From: Galeruca laticollis
Lineage: Eukaryota; Arthropoda; Insecta; Coleoptera; Chrysomelidae
Length of the DNA: 64,000 nucleotides
Assembly: GCA_963921935.1 (NCBI GenBank)
Contig: OY998175.1
Span: 209,452,655 to 209,516,654, forward strand
Reading direction: 5' to 3'
Below the pieces are notes generated by a model that was not told where the DNA came from, made no database searches, and saw only the letters and a list, made by a program, of their open reading frames with translations. This document shows positions 22,138-33,679 of this stretch, piece by piece. Made by a program: the position numbers and the translations under genes. The first letter of the stretch is position 1, and each line of letters starts with the position of its first letter.

Positions 22138-22382
22138 TGTATTTAAATTTTTATTTTTTATTTTTACCTAATTAACCTGCTCATAACTTCTTAATAGCTG
22201 AAGGTACAAAAATTCAATTTTCTCTAAAATGTTTTACTTTTTCACAAGATATGTTAAGAACATTGTGTCATACTGTTTATATAGGTATAAGGGTTTGAAC
22301 TTTGACTTTTAAACAACGTTAGGTTCATAAATGTTTAATAACTTTTATATAAAAACATGCCAGTATATGTGGAGCTACTTCT
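22138..22382. other. AT-rich spacer between LINE and transposase
   Basis: No coding text was seen. It may be the flank or terminal region of the IS630-like transposon, but no inverted terminal repeat was matched. Confidence 0.3.
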
Positions 22383-23055
22383 TACAATTCCAAATCAGAA
22401 TCGGAATCAGAAGATGAACTATCGCAACCAATCTTTACAATGAGTGGCTCGATCATTTCATTAGTAATATTGTTCAACTTCCACATTGTCTCTTCTTCTT
22501 TTATCGTATGATTCACTGCGTTTTCTCAGGGTTCGAGGTTCGCATTATTTACAGCCCAACATCACTCATTTTAAAAGGATTATTTGTTCTTGAAACTTCT
22601 CCCTTTATCTGTGCCCATGCCAAATCAATCGGGTTTGGTTCGCAATGATATGGTGGTGCTATAACCACCATCATCCCACGGTGTTTTGCATTTTCATCAA
22701 TTTCATATTTTTTTAATTTCTCTTCTCTATGAAGAAAACACAAAGAATACAGTTTCCATAGTTTGCTTCGACTCATTTCAGGGTGATCCTTATCATCTAG
22801 AACCGTGTCTTCTTTTCTGAAGAAGAACCCATGCACTTTCTTTCGAAGTCTTTCTTTCAAATGGTTTTCTATTTGAAATTTTGATTTTCTTGAAATGTTA
22901 CGTGTTGTGTGAAACTCGCCACATTTCTCTTCTTTAATAACTTTGTAAATCGTAGATTTCCTAACACCAAGTGAACTACTAACTTATTCCACTGTATCGT
23001 CAACACTTTTACATAAATGTTTGTCTGTAAATGCTTTAATAGCTATTTGTGTATT
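22383..23055 (-). pseudogene. IS630/Tc1-like transposase, catalytic core deleted
   Basis: From 23055 down the minus strand reads a helix-turn-helix region (VSSSLGVRKSTIYKVIKEEK, then FHTTRNISRKSKFQIENHLK) and SKLWKLYSLCFLHREEKLKK. It then jumps to RGMMVVIAPPYHCEPNPIDL and AWAQIKGEV, and ends with an acidic Ser/Asp tail before TAA near 22385. PPYHCEPNPIDLAWAQ is the third catalytic block of this superfamily. The first two Asp blocks are missing. A stop lies in the helix-turn-helix (TVE*VSSS). A relative is at 42800-44060. Confidence 0.7.
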
Positions 23056-23290
23056 AAGAGCGGAAAGTGATACTTTGCCGCTTGAGGCAGAGAGTTGCAA
23101 TCTGCCGAAAGCGGCAACGCATTTCTGCTCGAAATGCACACAAGATTTTTTCTACGATCACCTTATTTTTAGACAAATAATTTAAAAAAACATGAAAAAG
23201 CCTTTTACTGCGTCCCAAAGCTCTTCGTGTTCTAAATAAATCTGTACCGCGAATTTTCACGTACCATAGTTCTCGTGCCCTTTTAGATGC
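23056..23290. repeat. Palindromic MITE fragment
   Basis: GAGCGGAAAGTGATACTTTG then CCGCTTGAGGC, and later GCCGAAAGCGGC and TTTTTTCTACGATCACC, resemble the palindromic element at 31703-32450. A shorter relative occurs near 25970 (GAGCGGAAAAGTACGCTCT). It abuts the broken transposase upstream end. The right edge is uncertain. Confidence 0.4.
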
Positions 23291-23940
23291 TCGGAAGCTG
23301 GCTCATGATATGACTTATTAACACAAAAATTCAACAAATTACAAACTCCAGAAGCTTCAATGGTGTCTCGCGCGTGTCCTGTGTCCATAACCTCCTGCAA
23401 TTTGATGTTTTGAGCCAAGGTGTCGAGAAGAAAAATAACTTAATCTACCAAAAACAGCGTGAAAGCAACTAATGACAATTTAAGACTTACAAAAGCCGTA
23501 AACGACATTAAGATGACATTTACAAGGTTAAATAAATTGAGTCTCGAAAAATATTGGGAGTAATTATTTATACACTTAGAATATTTTTTTCTACGCCCAT
23601 GTCTGTAAACGTCATAAATCGCACTGTAAACATTCCTTGTAAATGACACTTAACAATAACATGCACGTAATAAGATCTCATAACATACACGTGCGTTTTG
23701 AGAAGAAAACTTAAACTTCTTGGTTTAATTAAATTACAATCAAATTTTTATTTATGTAAGACTTTATTTGGTCTATTCACACAAATTTAGTCAATTAAAA
23801 AACATAATATCTTTTAGCATTAGCGAGATATATTTAGGATTGAAAGAGTGATGCCCCTAAATGTAGGCAGCATATTATGCAATTTCTTTAAAAATAGGAC
23901 CCGTTTTCTTAAGTAGCATGCTATGAAAATAAATGTTATG

Positions 23941-23984
<44 letters not shown>
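23291..23984. other. AT-rich spacer ending in (TA)n
   Basis: No gene was recognised. (TA)n occupies about 23949-23980, next to the 3' end of a PLE. Confidence 0.4.
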
Positions 23985-23985
<1 letters not shown>

Positions 23986-24097
23986 TGACTGTCTCGACCC
24001 TTACTTCGTGGAATATGCTCATATTAGTGTTTTTAAATGAAACTCAAGGTCTCTAGTTAATTCCACAATATAATACAAGTTATTGAAAATTCTAAAA

Positions 24098-24147
24098 AAT
24101 TGACAATTGTTTCGATAAATCAATATCATCGTCAGAATGACAGAAGT
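24098..24147 (-). ncRNA. Hammerhead ribozyme motif (family II PLE)
   Basis: On the minus strand the order is CUGACGA, an unpaired U, GAUA/UAUC-type stem II with loop, GAAAC then AAUUGUC. The ACAA/UUGU pair forms stem III with C17 before the predicted cut. CATT upstream pairs with AAU downstream as the start of stem I. All invariant core bases are present. Confidence 0.6.
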
Positions 24148-24431
24148 TACAGTTCATTTTATGCCTAACTGATGTTTAGTAGTTATATTTGGCTAGACCA
24201 AGAAGTAACCTAACTTGTGATTGGCTTAATATATGTTTATAGAAAAAAAAGAAGATGTGATATTACAAATATTGAAGCTTAGATATTATTAGCCCTATGG
24301 TGATATCCTGGATATCATTTTTCCAATTAAGTTCAGTATAACTGTGCAATGATATAGAAAACCAGGAAAACTATATCTGCTGATCTTTACAATTATCACT
24401 TAAGAAGACAGTTTATTAGTGGAGAATTCCC

Positions 24432-24909
24432 TAGATTTAACTGTTCATTGACAACTTCATATTGTGGGTTTCTAAAATGTCTTCTAATTTCCAGTTCTTC
24501 AAGGAAATCCAGTTCTTGTTTCTTTTCACAAATATGCAGTACTTCTAGTTTTGTGTTAGGTGTCAATGAATGATTGGTGTCAAGTAGATGTTTTGCGTAG
24601 TGGGATTTATCTGGTTGTTTTAATCTGTATGCTCGTAAGTGCTCACTGATCGTATTTCAAAATTCCTAAGTGTCTGACCCAAATAGACAGCATTACATTC
24701 TGGACATTTGAGTTTATATATACCTGATTTCTTTAATAGTGGTATTTTTGTTTTTACATTTAACAATTTTGTACTAACGTTACTTTCTGTTTTAAAAGAA
24801 ATTGTTGTATTCGTTGCTGAAGATATTATCTTTGAAATATTATTAGAAATATTTCCTGCATATGTGATGGTTTTATAAGTTTTAATTTCATCAGCTTGTT
24901 TAGGATATA
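24432..24909 (-). pseudogene. Family II PLE GIY-YIG endonuclease region
   Basis: After the RT stop the minus strand, in broken frames, reads GIYKLKCPECNAVYLGQTLR then NFEI, a clear GIY...YLG endonuclease start. KQPDKSHYAKHLLDTNHSLT, LEVLHICEKKQELDFLEELE and a C-terminus ending in SCLLK or NCLLK follow. At least one frameshift lies between the YLG block and the AKHLLD block. Confidence 0.75.
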
Positions 24910-25764
24910 TTAGTTGTAATGCCCCTTTTTCTCTTTTTTACTAATTAGCTTATTTATCATATCTAATGGATAACCGTTAGATGTTGCTATTTGTCTAATT
25001 GTATTAATCTCTCTATCAAAATTACATTTGTTCATAGGAACTGAAAAAGCTCTATGTATCATTGAATTATATGCTGCTAGTCTGTGTGACACAGGGTGGT
25101 TAGAATTGAATGGAATTGTTACATTAGTTTGTGTTGGTTTTCGGTAAATTGAATAATCAAGTACATTATTAACTCTTTGAATTTTTAAATCAAGAAAATT
25201 GATTGAGCTATTTTCTTCAATTTCTAATGTAAATTTAATTTTCGGGTGTAAATTATTGATGTGGTTGAAAAATACATCTAATTGTCGTTCACTACCCATA
25301 AAACAAGCTAATATGTCATCTACATATCTATACCAAAATAAAATATTTTTCGAAATATTACTTTCAAAGATCTTTCTTTCTAAATTGTCCATGAAAATGT
25401 TTGCTAAAATAGGTGATATAGGGCTTCCCATTGGTAAACCTTCATTTTGAATATATATCTTATTGTCAAAAGTGAAATAATTCTGATTAATGCATACATC
25501 AAATAAATTAAGTATATCTGATATTATTCCTGGATTAATATTTTTATCTTCTAGTAATTTTCTTACCAGTATTAGACATTCTTCAGGAGGAATTTTAGTA
25601 AACATGTTAGTTACATCGAACGATATGAGTTTATAGTTATCTTGTAAGTGGATTGCTTTCAACTTTTTGATTAGTTCTATTGAATTTCTAATTGAGTACT
25701 GAGATTCATATCCGTAAGTATTGAGTATATTGTTGAGCTCAACGTTCATTTCATAAAATTGCAT
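24910..25764 (-). pseudogene. Family II PLE reverse transcriptase (284-codon frame)
   Basis: One open frame keeps the RT palm: NYKLISFDVTNMFTKIP (motif A Asp), NEGLPMGSPISPILANIFMD (motif B), FWYRYVDDILACF (motif C YVDD) and SSINFLDLKI. It ends in a stop before the endonuclease. The N-terminal third of the PLE protein is missing. The RT domain itself looks undamaged, but with no N-terminus or endonuclease in frame the copy is inactive. Confidence 0.8.
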
Positions 25765-25790
25765 CCTCGATGCCCAGCCAAGTTTCGTAA

Positions 25791-26055
25791 AAGTCCATCC
25801 TAAGTAGTATTTATTTTTATTAAAAATGTATATGGATTGATTGCCTCGGGGATTAAATAGGTCCCATCCGCGGGTTTAAATGGGTCATTTCAGTCGCTTG
25901 GTGTATAATGTACTATTAATATACCTATTATTTACTAACTTTCTTTAGTTTATTGTAAATGAAAACATGTGAGCGGAAAAGTACGCTCTAGAGCGGAAAT
26001 AATGTCAAATTATGACAGATCACGGAAAACATCAACTTTGCGGTTAGATTTGAGT
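25791..26055. other. Spacer with small palindrome
   Basis: GAGCGGAAAAGTACGCTCTA at about 25972-25991 forms an imperfect hairpin related to the MITEs at 23056 and 31703. No gene was seen. Confidence 0.35.
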
Positions 26056-26345
26056 GTGCAAATATAAATATTTTGTTGCGAGTTTTAATTATGTTAAAAA
26101 AGTCTTTCTCTTTTAATCTATTGCCAAGAGAGTTGTATGTGCCAAATATTCCTATTTTATTATCAAAAAGGATTGCAATATGCTCAATTAATGAATTATT
26201 TTGTTACAAGAGTTTGACGTTGATGCCATTTTGGATTAATAATGCGATACCGCCACCTTTGACATCGTCTAAAGGGACGATATTCGGGTTCTCTGAAATT
26301 TATTTTTTTATTAGGTTTGAGGAACGTCTCGATTAGAAAGAATAT
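26056..26345 (-). pseudogene. I/Jockey-type LINE ORF2: APE endonuclease N-terminus
   Basis: The minus strand reads KPDIFFLS then, after a shift, EPEYRPFRRCQ or, one frame over, IVPLDDVKGGGIALLIQNGI, followed by EHIAILFDNKIGIFGTYNSL. GGGIALLI and IAI...IGIFGTY are the early endonuclease strands. Text stops at KIFIFAHSNL, where GDFNAxH is expected, so the rest of ORF2 is missing. It is not the missing 5' part of the LINE at 18766-22137: both overlap in the endonuclease and differ in sequence. Confidence 0.6.
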
Positions 26346-26379
26346 GTCTGGTTTATGAATGTCGTAGTTGTCTATATTT

Positions 26380-27600
26380 GCAAGTTACTGTATATAGTGA
26401 ATGTATATTTTATTTTGGTTGCTTGCCTCATCTTTTGGATAAGATCCGAAGCAGCTCTCGATAATTCGTCCAGGTTGACTTACGAAAGTAACTCAATGAA
26501 GAGGTTGTTTATCTCTGTGAATTTAGGTACTTATTTCACTGTTTGCATTTGATGGGGAGCTGGATATGTGTGGGGTTATTCGTGGAGTGTTTTTGGTGAA
26601 AAGACTTGGAAATTCTGCTGTGTTATTGGATTTTTAATGTCAAGGGATTTCTTTGGGGATTGGGGCAGGAATGTATTTTGTAGGGGTGGGTTTGGTTTTA
26701 TGGTTTGCTGTTCTTCATCGAGCCGTATCTTCCTCTTTATGAATTCCGGACATATCTCGGCACTTGGCTGGTTTGGACCTCTCCTTGGTGTATTCAGGTA
26801 ATAGGTGTGGCGTGAACGTAGAGGTGACAAATGTGACACTGTATTATCGAGTTTATCTGTCGTCTATGTTCCCATTGGACTCTCTTGTGTCCAATTACTC
26901 TGACTGTCTTATTAAGGAAACCCAATGTAACTTTAGAGTTATAAGGGTCTGCCCTTCGTTGTCATACGAAAAATGTCTTTGATGTTGATCTTGTAGATGT
27001 TAGCAAGCTCCTCTTTGATGTCGACTAATTGTAACACTTCTGTTAGCCCCCTAAGCACAGTGGCGTGAGTTTTGTCTTCATGCCTGGAGTAGGTGTGAAA
27101 TAGTACCTTGTCATCTCTTTTCTTCTTTTCTTCTTTGAGTGCATTTACCATTTCTCTGTGCCTGCACATTTCCGTCAATTACTATGGATGCTCAGAGGTA
27201 TGAGGTTTTTTTGGTATTGCTAGTGTCCTTTCCTTTTGGAATCATGCTTGGCGTTATCTGAGCTGCAGTGAGAATCATCTAGTTTCAACATCAATGGCAT
27301 ATAGACACTTTTTAGGGATTTCAGTTATAATTACAGTATCAAGTGTAGAATTTGTTATTGTTTCATTTGGATATGTCTTCATTTATATAAGGTACTTTTT
27401 ATTTTTTGATTGTAGTTCCAAGGTTTTATTTTTGATTCTATCAAGTTCGTTAGAGTATTTAGATAACTGTGTGTCTAGAATATTGGCGATGGGACGTGTT
27501 TCGTCGTATTTAATACTTTGACTCGTTTATCAGTCGCCTTTTTTATAATAGTTTTTTGAACGGAAAGTTTTGATAATATTCTCGACTTTCGTTAATGTAT
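26380..27600 (-). pseudogene. I/Jockey-type LINE ORF1 (Gag-like), decayed
   Basis: The frame 27178-26939 reads RDDKVLFHTYSRHEDKTHAT then VLRGLTEVLQLVDIKEELAN and IYKINIKDIFRMTTKGRPL. This is the domain that precedes the CCHC knuckles in LINE ORF1 proteins (FHTY...KTHAFVLRGL...I...RM). A later frame, 26839-26576, is Pro/Gln/Lys-rich. The CCHC knuckles between them are not visible, and several frames are needed. Confidence 0.6.
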
Positions 27601-28100
27601 TTTGTTTTTACACTACCTTTGATCTTGGATGTTCTATTTGGACAGACACAATTGTTTTTCGCACACACACATTATTATCACTACACAGGTTTTCACTTTC
27701 AAACAGTTCGGGTATTAGTTCATTTAATTTAGGATTTTTTCCTTCAGTCTATGGGTGTATTATGTAGGGTATTGAGACTACGTGACAGGGAGAGTGTAAG
27801 GTTAGGAGACATGTGGATTCTTTTACTCTTACGAGGGAACACTTCTATATTTAATTGAAAAAATACTTACACAAAAACTTTATCACTAGTTAAACTTTGA
27901 ATAATGAAACCATACGTTTCACATTTCACTTACTAATCTCCGCCGGGAGGTTAGTTAGTTTCTTATACAACGAAGTATAGCTCCGGTTTGATGGTGGAAT
28001 AGTCACTACCGTTATCTGTCAGTAGACTTTCGAATATTCAGCGTTGTTCGAGAAACTCGAGCCGAGGGAGTTCGTTTTCGAAGGGAAGCTGTCGAAGTGT
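27601..28100 (-). other. Probable 5' region of the I/Jockey-type LINE
   Basis: This stretch lies upstream of ORF1 on the minus strand and has no reading frame. Its CG content is higher near 27935-28130, as often seen in LINE 5' noncoding regions. The boundary is not defined. Confidence 0.3.
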
Positions 28101-28910
28101 TTGAGCTTCAAATACGAGCCGCTGTAGGAGATCCACTAATTTTCTATATTGTAATTAACCATCGAGATTTAAAACGGGGCCAGATCTTTCTACAGGTTAG
28201 TGTTTACTAGTTTAATATGGATATTTTTATCGAACGGGCTCAGATTTCAGAGTTTTGGTGATGGAATAGGTTGACTGTTTTACAAAATGGTGTCGACCCA
28301 ATAATTTTTATAATGTTCAAAACCGAAGGTCGGTGATTATAGGACACAGATATATTATTAGAAATTCCCTTACTGTCTTTCCTATTTTCCTCCCTTCTGT
28401 TATATGTATTTTTTTGGTGAAATTTGTTCATTAATGTTCTTGTTACTTTCATAAGTTCTACATAAAAAAATGTAAAAAATGTCTGTAACGAATTTCATCA
28501 GAGGAAGATAATACTATCACCTTCACACTTGTAATAATTTTTATTAAATTTATTCTAGCGGCTTCCGGAGGGCTTCCGTAAGGCTTTCGTATTATTTCTG
28601 TAATATTTTCATAATACTTCCATATACTTCCGGATGATTTCCGTATGGCTCACTACAAAGTGAGTTGTTAGCTGACATACGGCATACAGAGAGAATATCG
28701 TTATCTCTACAGTACAGGACAACAATAATTTATTTTTATTCCTCAGATAAGTACTTTTATTACTTTTCCGCCCAACCTATCTATATGCGAGAAAAGTATT
28801 GGTTTACCCCAAAAAAAGTTAGAATTTTGAAAAAAATTTTCGAGTTATTTTTACGTTTTCCATCAACAACAACACGAAAAAATGTTTTCAGAAAAAAAAT
28901 CCTGTGTGTA
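28101..28910. other. Spacer with degenerate CTTCCG repeats
   Basis: Around 28555-28650 the words GGCTTCCGGAGG, GGCTTCCGTAAGG, ACTTCCGGATG and TTTCCGTATGG recur in a loose tandem array. No gene was seen. Confidence 0.35.
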
Positions 28911-28912
28911 TG

Positions 28913-28944
<32 letters not shown>

Positions 28945-28946
28945 GG
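28911..28946. repeat. (TCG)n microsatellite
   Basis: About eleven TCG units with one TTG. It creates artificial poly-Arg ORFs on both strands. Confidence 0.85.
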
Positions 28947-28967
28947 CCACTTTTCCCTACATGTCTT

Positions 28968-29207
28968 GTTAGCACGATACAGCCTCCGAAGTGCAATAAG
29001 TCACCAATTTTATGATTGGATATTCCTAAGGACATGTCACAGATGAACCCTATTGATTTTCAGCTCACCAGAGCCAGTACAACGGGGGCTATGGTACTTG
29101 AAGTACCAAATTTCTCTCATTTTTGGAAAATTTTCAGTTTGTTAGCACGATACATCCCCCGAAGAGTATACAAGTAACACTTCTATAATAGAATATTGTT
29201 CAGGAAC
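28968..29207. repeat. Dispersed direct repeat (two ~70-bp units)
   Basis: TTGTTAGCACGATACA followed by KCCYCCGAAG occurs at 28970 and 29138. Similarity fades over the next ~45 bases. The units are 169 bases apart. Confidence 0.5.
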
Positions 29208-29779
29208 ACAGATGCGGAAAAGTTAGTTTTACTCTTTAAAACCGTTTATTTTTTTGTGGATTTGATGTTCCAACTCTGGAGATCGTATCAATCGGTATTT
29301 CTTAGCAAGTGCTAGTAAAATCAACCTTAATAAAGTTGCATGACTTTTTTAAAAGAACATATCTGTTTTTGTGACAAACCTATTGTACTCAAATTTTAGC
29401 AAATAGTATTGTAATAAGCACAAATATGGCAAGGGAATTGAGGGACACCCTAAATACATAAAATTTTATTCTAATCAAATATAAGTTGAATTCAATATAA
29501 AAAAGCCACCTAGTTTTGTTAGCATAGCTAGAAAAAGTTAATTAAACAATTACGAAAAAACAACATGTACCACAAGGTCGTCACGCAAAGAAATCGACAT
29601 GAAAAAACATCGATGTTTTGAATATCATGATAATACAGACGAATTATGCAACTTAGCATAGAGAAATTTAATTAAAGTTAACCTTCAATTACCAAAATAA
29701 AAAACATAAAAGCGAGGACAAGTAAATGACGCACAAAAACACAGCTACGTTTGATGTTTTGAACAACTAACTCGTCCCA
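29208..29779. other. AT-rich spacer
   Basis: No coding text, RNA gene or paired repeat was recognised. Confidence 0.3.
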
Positions 29780-29979
29780 AAATATTGGAAATAAATAAAA
29801 GGAAATTGGACGATGAGAAGAGAGTCGGACAGCAACAGTGCCGTCTGGTACTCCTATTTACGACGGCCCGCGTGTTGACAGTGATTTCTAGTGATTGCCG
29901 CGAAGTGTTGGAAACGGAGATAGCCTATCAGAGCTAATCTCTTCTTTTGTGTGACATTCGACCAAGATTTTCCAAACCG
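29780..29979 (+). other. Possible noncoding first exon of a host gene
   Basis: About 200 bases are distinctly GC-richer than their surroundings and end at CCAAACC|GTAAGTTTTT, a good 5' splice donor followed by a T-rich intron-like stretch. No long ORF lies inside. The layout fits a 5' UTR exon with its promoter upstream, but no partner exon is identified in the window. Confidence 0.3.
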
Positions 29980-29987
29980 TAAGTTTT

Positions 29988-31440
29988 TGAACCTGACAAT
30001 TTTTTTTTCTATTGTTTTTTGGGAAAATCATGTTGGTATTGATTTTGTTTTGTTTTGTGTGTCTAACTATTCATCCTGGCCATATAAGTGTACTACTGAA
30101 GCTTGAACCGTATACTACCGTAATCAGAGAGATTATACTTCAGAAATTGTTCTTTCTCTTACAACTATAAAATTTTATTCAAGGAATTTTTGCGAGGGGT
30201 ACATCCCCTATAAACCGGAGATAGGTAAATTACTCCGATCACACTCTCAAAAGTTAATATCAATTATTGCTTTCTAATGTTTTATTCCGAGATATTTATT
30301 TAGGCTAATTGTTTGTTTACTCTGTAATCAGGGAGACATATTTTCAATATCAGTCCATGAAATATATTTAACTGTAACATAAATTATATTCGCTTAAACA
30401 ATGAGATTTTATTATTTAGTTGAACGTTGTCAGGCAACGGAGTTTTCCACTCGATCCGCAGAAAGGCCGATATACGAATTCAGCTATTGTTTTCATTTTG
30501 TAAGGTTATGGAAGCCACTGAAGTTAGCTAGGTCAAAGTAAGGAGACGCTAGATAATTTTTTTTGCTTATGATAACCCTGGCCACTTTCTCTGACGAATG
30601 ATCTTCGTTGTCCTTGCCGGACGATATATGGAAGAGAGGGCGAATATATTAAGGAACCCCCGTGAGTTTTATTTGAGTGCTGGACAACTAACATTATTAT
30701 TATATTATATCATATACCGTAGGCATCAGAGTTAAGTCATTGTTTTTTTTATTTAAAATAATTTGTTCGTAATATATATGTTATCTACCCAGACTGTTTC
30801 CTTTACACCCAACAAATTCCTCTAACCGACATAGGTGGATTGAACCCTGGAGACGTACAGGCAGCTGGACGACACGATAAACCTTAGAACTCAGGCTTGG
30901 CACATCGTATAAGCCCAAGAGGGCCCACGAATACTCTTCCGCTCAAGCCAGGAAACCACCCTCCCCCGAGGTTCTTCAACAGGGGATTTCCGGCTCTATT
31001 GTGCCCTACGGCACTGGTGACAGCACGCTGCAGAAAAAAAAGGAAATACAAAACTAAACAATAAGGACAAAGTTGTTACCTTAGGTGACAAGGTCTAAGA
31101 TTGTACCAGTATTCTAACCGATACCAATAATAATTACTTATATTTATTTTTCTACTTCCGTTACTAAAACCACATTTTCAACATGGGTTGGACATGCACA
31201 AAACGACTCTTTAAACACTAGTGTTTAAAATGCGAAAAGTCACATCTCGTTTATTTTTTGTTTTTTAAACGTCAAATCAAGTGTATCGTTTGTATGTTAA
31301 ATTTCATGTTCCGTAATAATTTTGTTGTTTTGTGTCATTCTATTTATCAGTCAGCCGTCAGCCATCGTCCGTAATGTTATGAATATAATTAAAATATAAT
31401 AAAAAAATTTCCTTCTTGCGGGCGAAGAAAAAGTATAGTG
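29988..31440. other. Spacer with GC-rich patches
   Basis: GC-richer stretches at about 30430-30660 and 30800-31035 have no recognisable protein or RNA gene. The second reads like transcribed or TE-derived sequence (CCAAGAGGGCCCACG, CCTCCCCCGAGG), but no family could be named. Confidence 0.25.
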
Positions 31441-31449
31441 AGCACCTCG

Positions 31450-31575
31450 TGTTAAAAACGTCTTTAGTCACTCGTTTCACAATTCACAAGACACTTGTTC
31501 CGCTTCGCTCCACTCGTGCCCAGTAAAACTCGTGACTAAAGTAACGTTTTTGACACTTGGTACTTAATATACTAT
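31450..31575. repeat. Inverted repeat (MITE-like)
   Basis: AAAAACGTCTTTAGTCACTCG at the left is mirrored by CTCGTGACTAAAGTAACGTTTTT at about 31530, giving a ~20-bp stem with a ~60-base loop. Confidence 0.55.
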
Positions 31576-31702
31576 TTTACTAAAATCACATTGTAAATCG
31601 AGATTAGTCCATTGTAATACAATTTTTATATTAACTTGTTTCTTTTCTTAACTTCCTAGATCACTTATATTATACACACTGCTAAAACTATAGTATATTC
31701 CG

Positions 31703-32450
31703 TAACAAGTGCGGAAAGTGACATTTTTCACACGAGTGGGAAGTATTGTCTCACGAGGCGCAAGCCGAGTGAGACAATCCCACGAGTGTGAAAAATCACT
31801 TTCGCACAAGTTATGTACACTATTTTTCCTACGACCAAGCGATATACTTTTACCGATTCAGACATGTACAATCTTGCGTTTTTATGTAGATGTGAGAGGT
31901 TTTATATATGTGTATTTGTAATTACTTTATATAGTTTTGATTTCTTACATTTGAAAGTTGCTCAGAAAATTGTGATTTTTATGCGATGAAAAAGAGTGCC
32001 TTCATAAAAAAGTTAGAATAAATATTGGTACACAAAATATTATGAACAATTATTTTAACAACTAACAACAAATTGGAACAGAGCATCAGAAATAAAACTG
32101 TTTTTGTTACATAAATATTGCGATTCAGAATTAATTATTTATTTGAATCACTGTAAAAATTAAAAGTAAAATTATTATTAGGGCAATTTATAAATTGCAA
32201 GATGTAAACACACTTTATTTTTAAGAATAAATAAACTGTTGTGTATATTTTCTTAGCGCTATAAGTATCTTTGATAAGAACGCAACGTAACAGCGATGGA
32301 ATGGCATTTGAACATTCAATTTGACAGCTTTTTTATCCCTACACGTACGGATAAGTTTTTTTTTCCGTACGCGTATGAATACAGGCAACTTTCCATAGAA
32401 CTAGACAGTGCGATATATGTCACTTTTCTATGTGGTCGTAGCAAAAATCA
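31703..32450. repeat. Palindromic MITE with a ~50-bp hairpin at its left end
   Basis: Positions 31705-31816 form a near-perfect hairpin: ACAAGTGCGGAAAGTGACAT... is mirrored by ...TCACTTTCGCACAAGTTATG around a short GC-rich loop. TTTTCCTACGACCA (31823) is mirrored by TGGTCGTAGCAAAAAT (32432), which suggests outer inverted ends of a ~630-bp element. Relatives lie at 23056 and near 25972. No transposase is inside. Confidence 0.5.
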
Positions 32451-33679
32451 ATTATTTACACAGTGAATGCCTAGGCATGAACATGTTACCTTTATGATAT
32501 TGTTTCTAGGTTCAACTAAACAATAAAAAACGTAGTAGCGCTCAACCCATATCTTATCTTTGTCTGAAAACAAATTATTTGCTACTGTTTTGTGTCTCGG
32601 TTCGGCGATACTCACACCTAAAGTTAATACTTGTTAATTTCGGTACCGAGTTTTATGTTAATGAATCGATGAGCTAAGTGATTTGTCAACATCTTCACAA
32701 ACAAATTATTGGTCTTCAGCATCTTTTGGATGACCAATATTTTGAAGTGAATCTGTAGCACTAACTACAACACTCAAAAGTTAGCAAGGAAGTCAGAATA
32801 TAAGACTCCGATTTTTTCTTCGACTTTGTCGACTCGTTTTTAGAAGTCTAAAAGCAAAAAAAGCATGAGGATGGAGCTCAGCTAGAGCTTTGTGAAAACA
32901 CTGCACTTTGGTCGCTTTTCCCGATTTTCTCCCAAACTATCGATCCGATATAGTCGTTCGATATCATTTCTTCTCGTTTTTATTTAATACAATTTCTCTC
33001 TTAACACCATCACGATTGCCCTGACAATTTCAATTTTATAAACAAACAACTAAAAAAAAGATTTTTCATGAAAGTGTTAACAACAAGATTATGTATAATA
33101 AAGTCGAGTGAAAAACATCTCACTACATCATATGAAACTATTCTCCAAATAATGGTTTTACACAACACTTTTTACAAAAAATTCTCACTACAGTTTTATT
33201 TTATACTTAAAACTTTCGATAGCATCTATTTAAAATTTTTTAAGAAACAATTCCTCTATTTAAATGATTTTTGTATACACGATTGAGTCTTTCTTAAGAT
33301 TGTGACTCTCTCGTTAACCTTCTTATTTCTTTGGTAAGTTTAGTTTACATTTCCAGCACCCTATTCTTCGGAAGTAGTGAAGTCGTTTCATACTCTAACA
33401 TCTCTTCTCGTTTCACTAACTCGATATTTCGACGTAACTCGATGCTATTTGCCTACATAACATCTTTCGAGATCTTGACACTTTCCACCCTTTTCGCTAC
33501 CGTCGCTAACATTACTCTTCTTGATGGCAGATAGTTGATAGTATCGTTCGTGAAAAGAGTCGTATACGAATAAATTTACAACCCAACAACATATATTTTC
33601 ACCGAGGAAAACAATTTGGGATGCTTACTTACAACACAAATTCACGAATGTAATTGTTTACTTAAAACTAGAAAATATT
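32451..33679. other. Spacer with a possible decayed coiled-coil frame
   Basis: On the minus strand at 33540-33280 a frame with few stops reads LATVAKRVESVKISKDVM and IELRRNIELVKREEMLEYET. This charged, coiled-coil-like text could be a relic of a retroelement ORF1. It matches no family I can name. Confidence 0.25.

Larger units (their letters stand above)
23985..25790 (-). mobile_element. Penelope-like element (family II), 5'-truncated
   Basis: Minus-strand PLE with an RT frame, a GIY-YIG region with stops, a 3' noncoding region holding a hammerhead motif, and a (TA)n at the end. It provides the uninterrupted reference for the nested copy at 33680-42455. The 5' boundary near 25790 is by loss of coding text. 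Confidence 0.8.

Noticed and set aside
28665..29035. Arg-rich ORFs on both strands
   Set aside because: They are products of the (TCG)n microsatellite.
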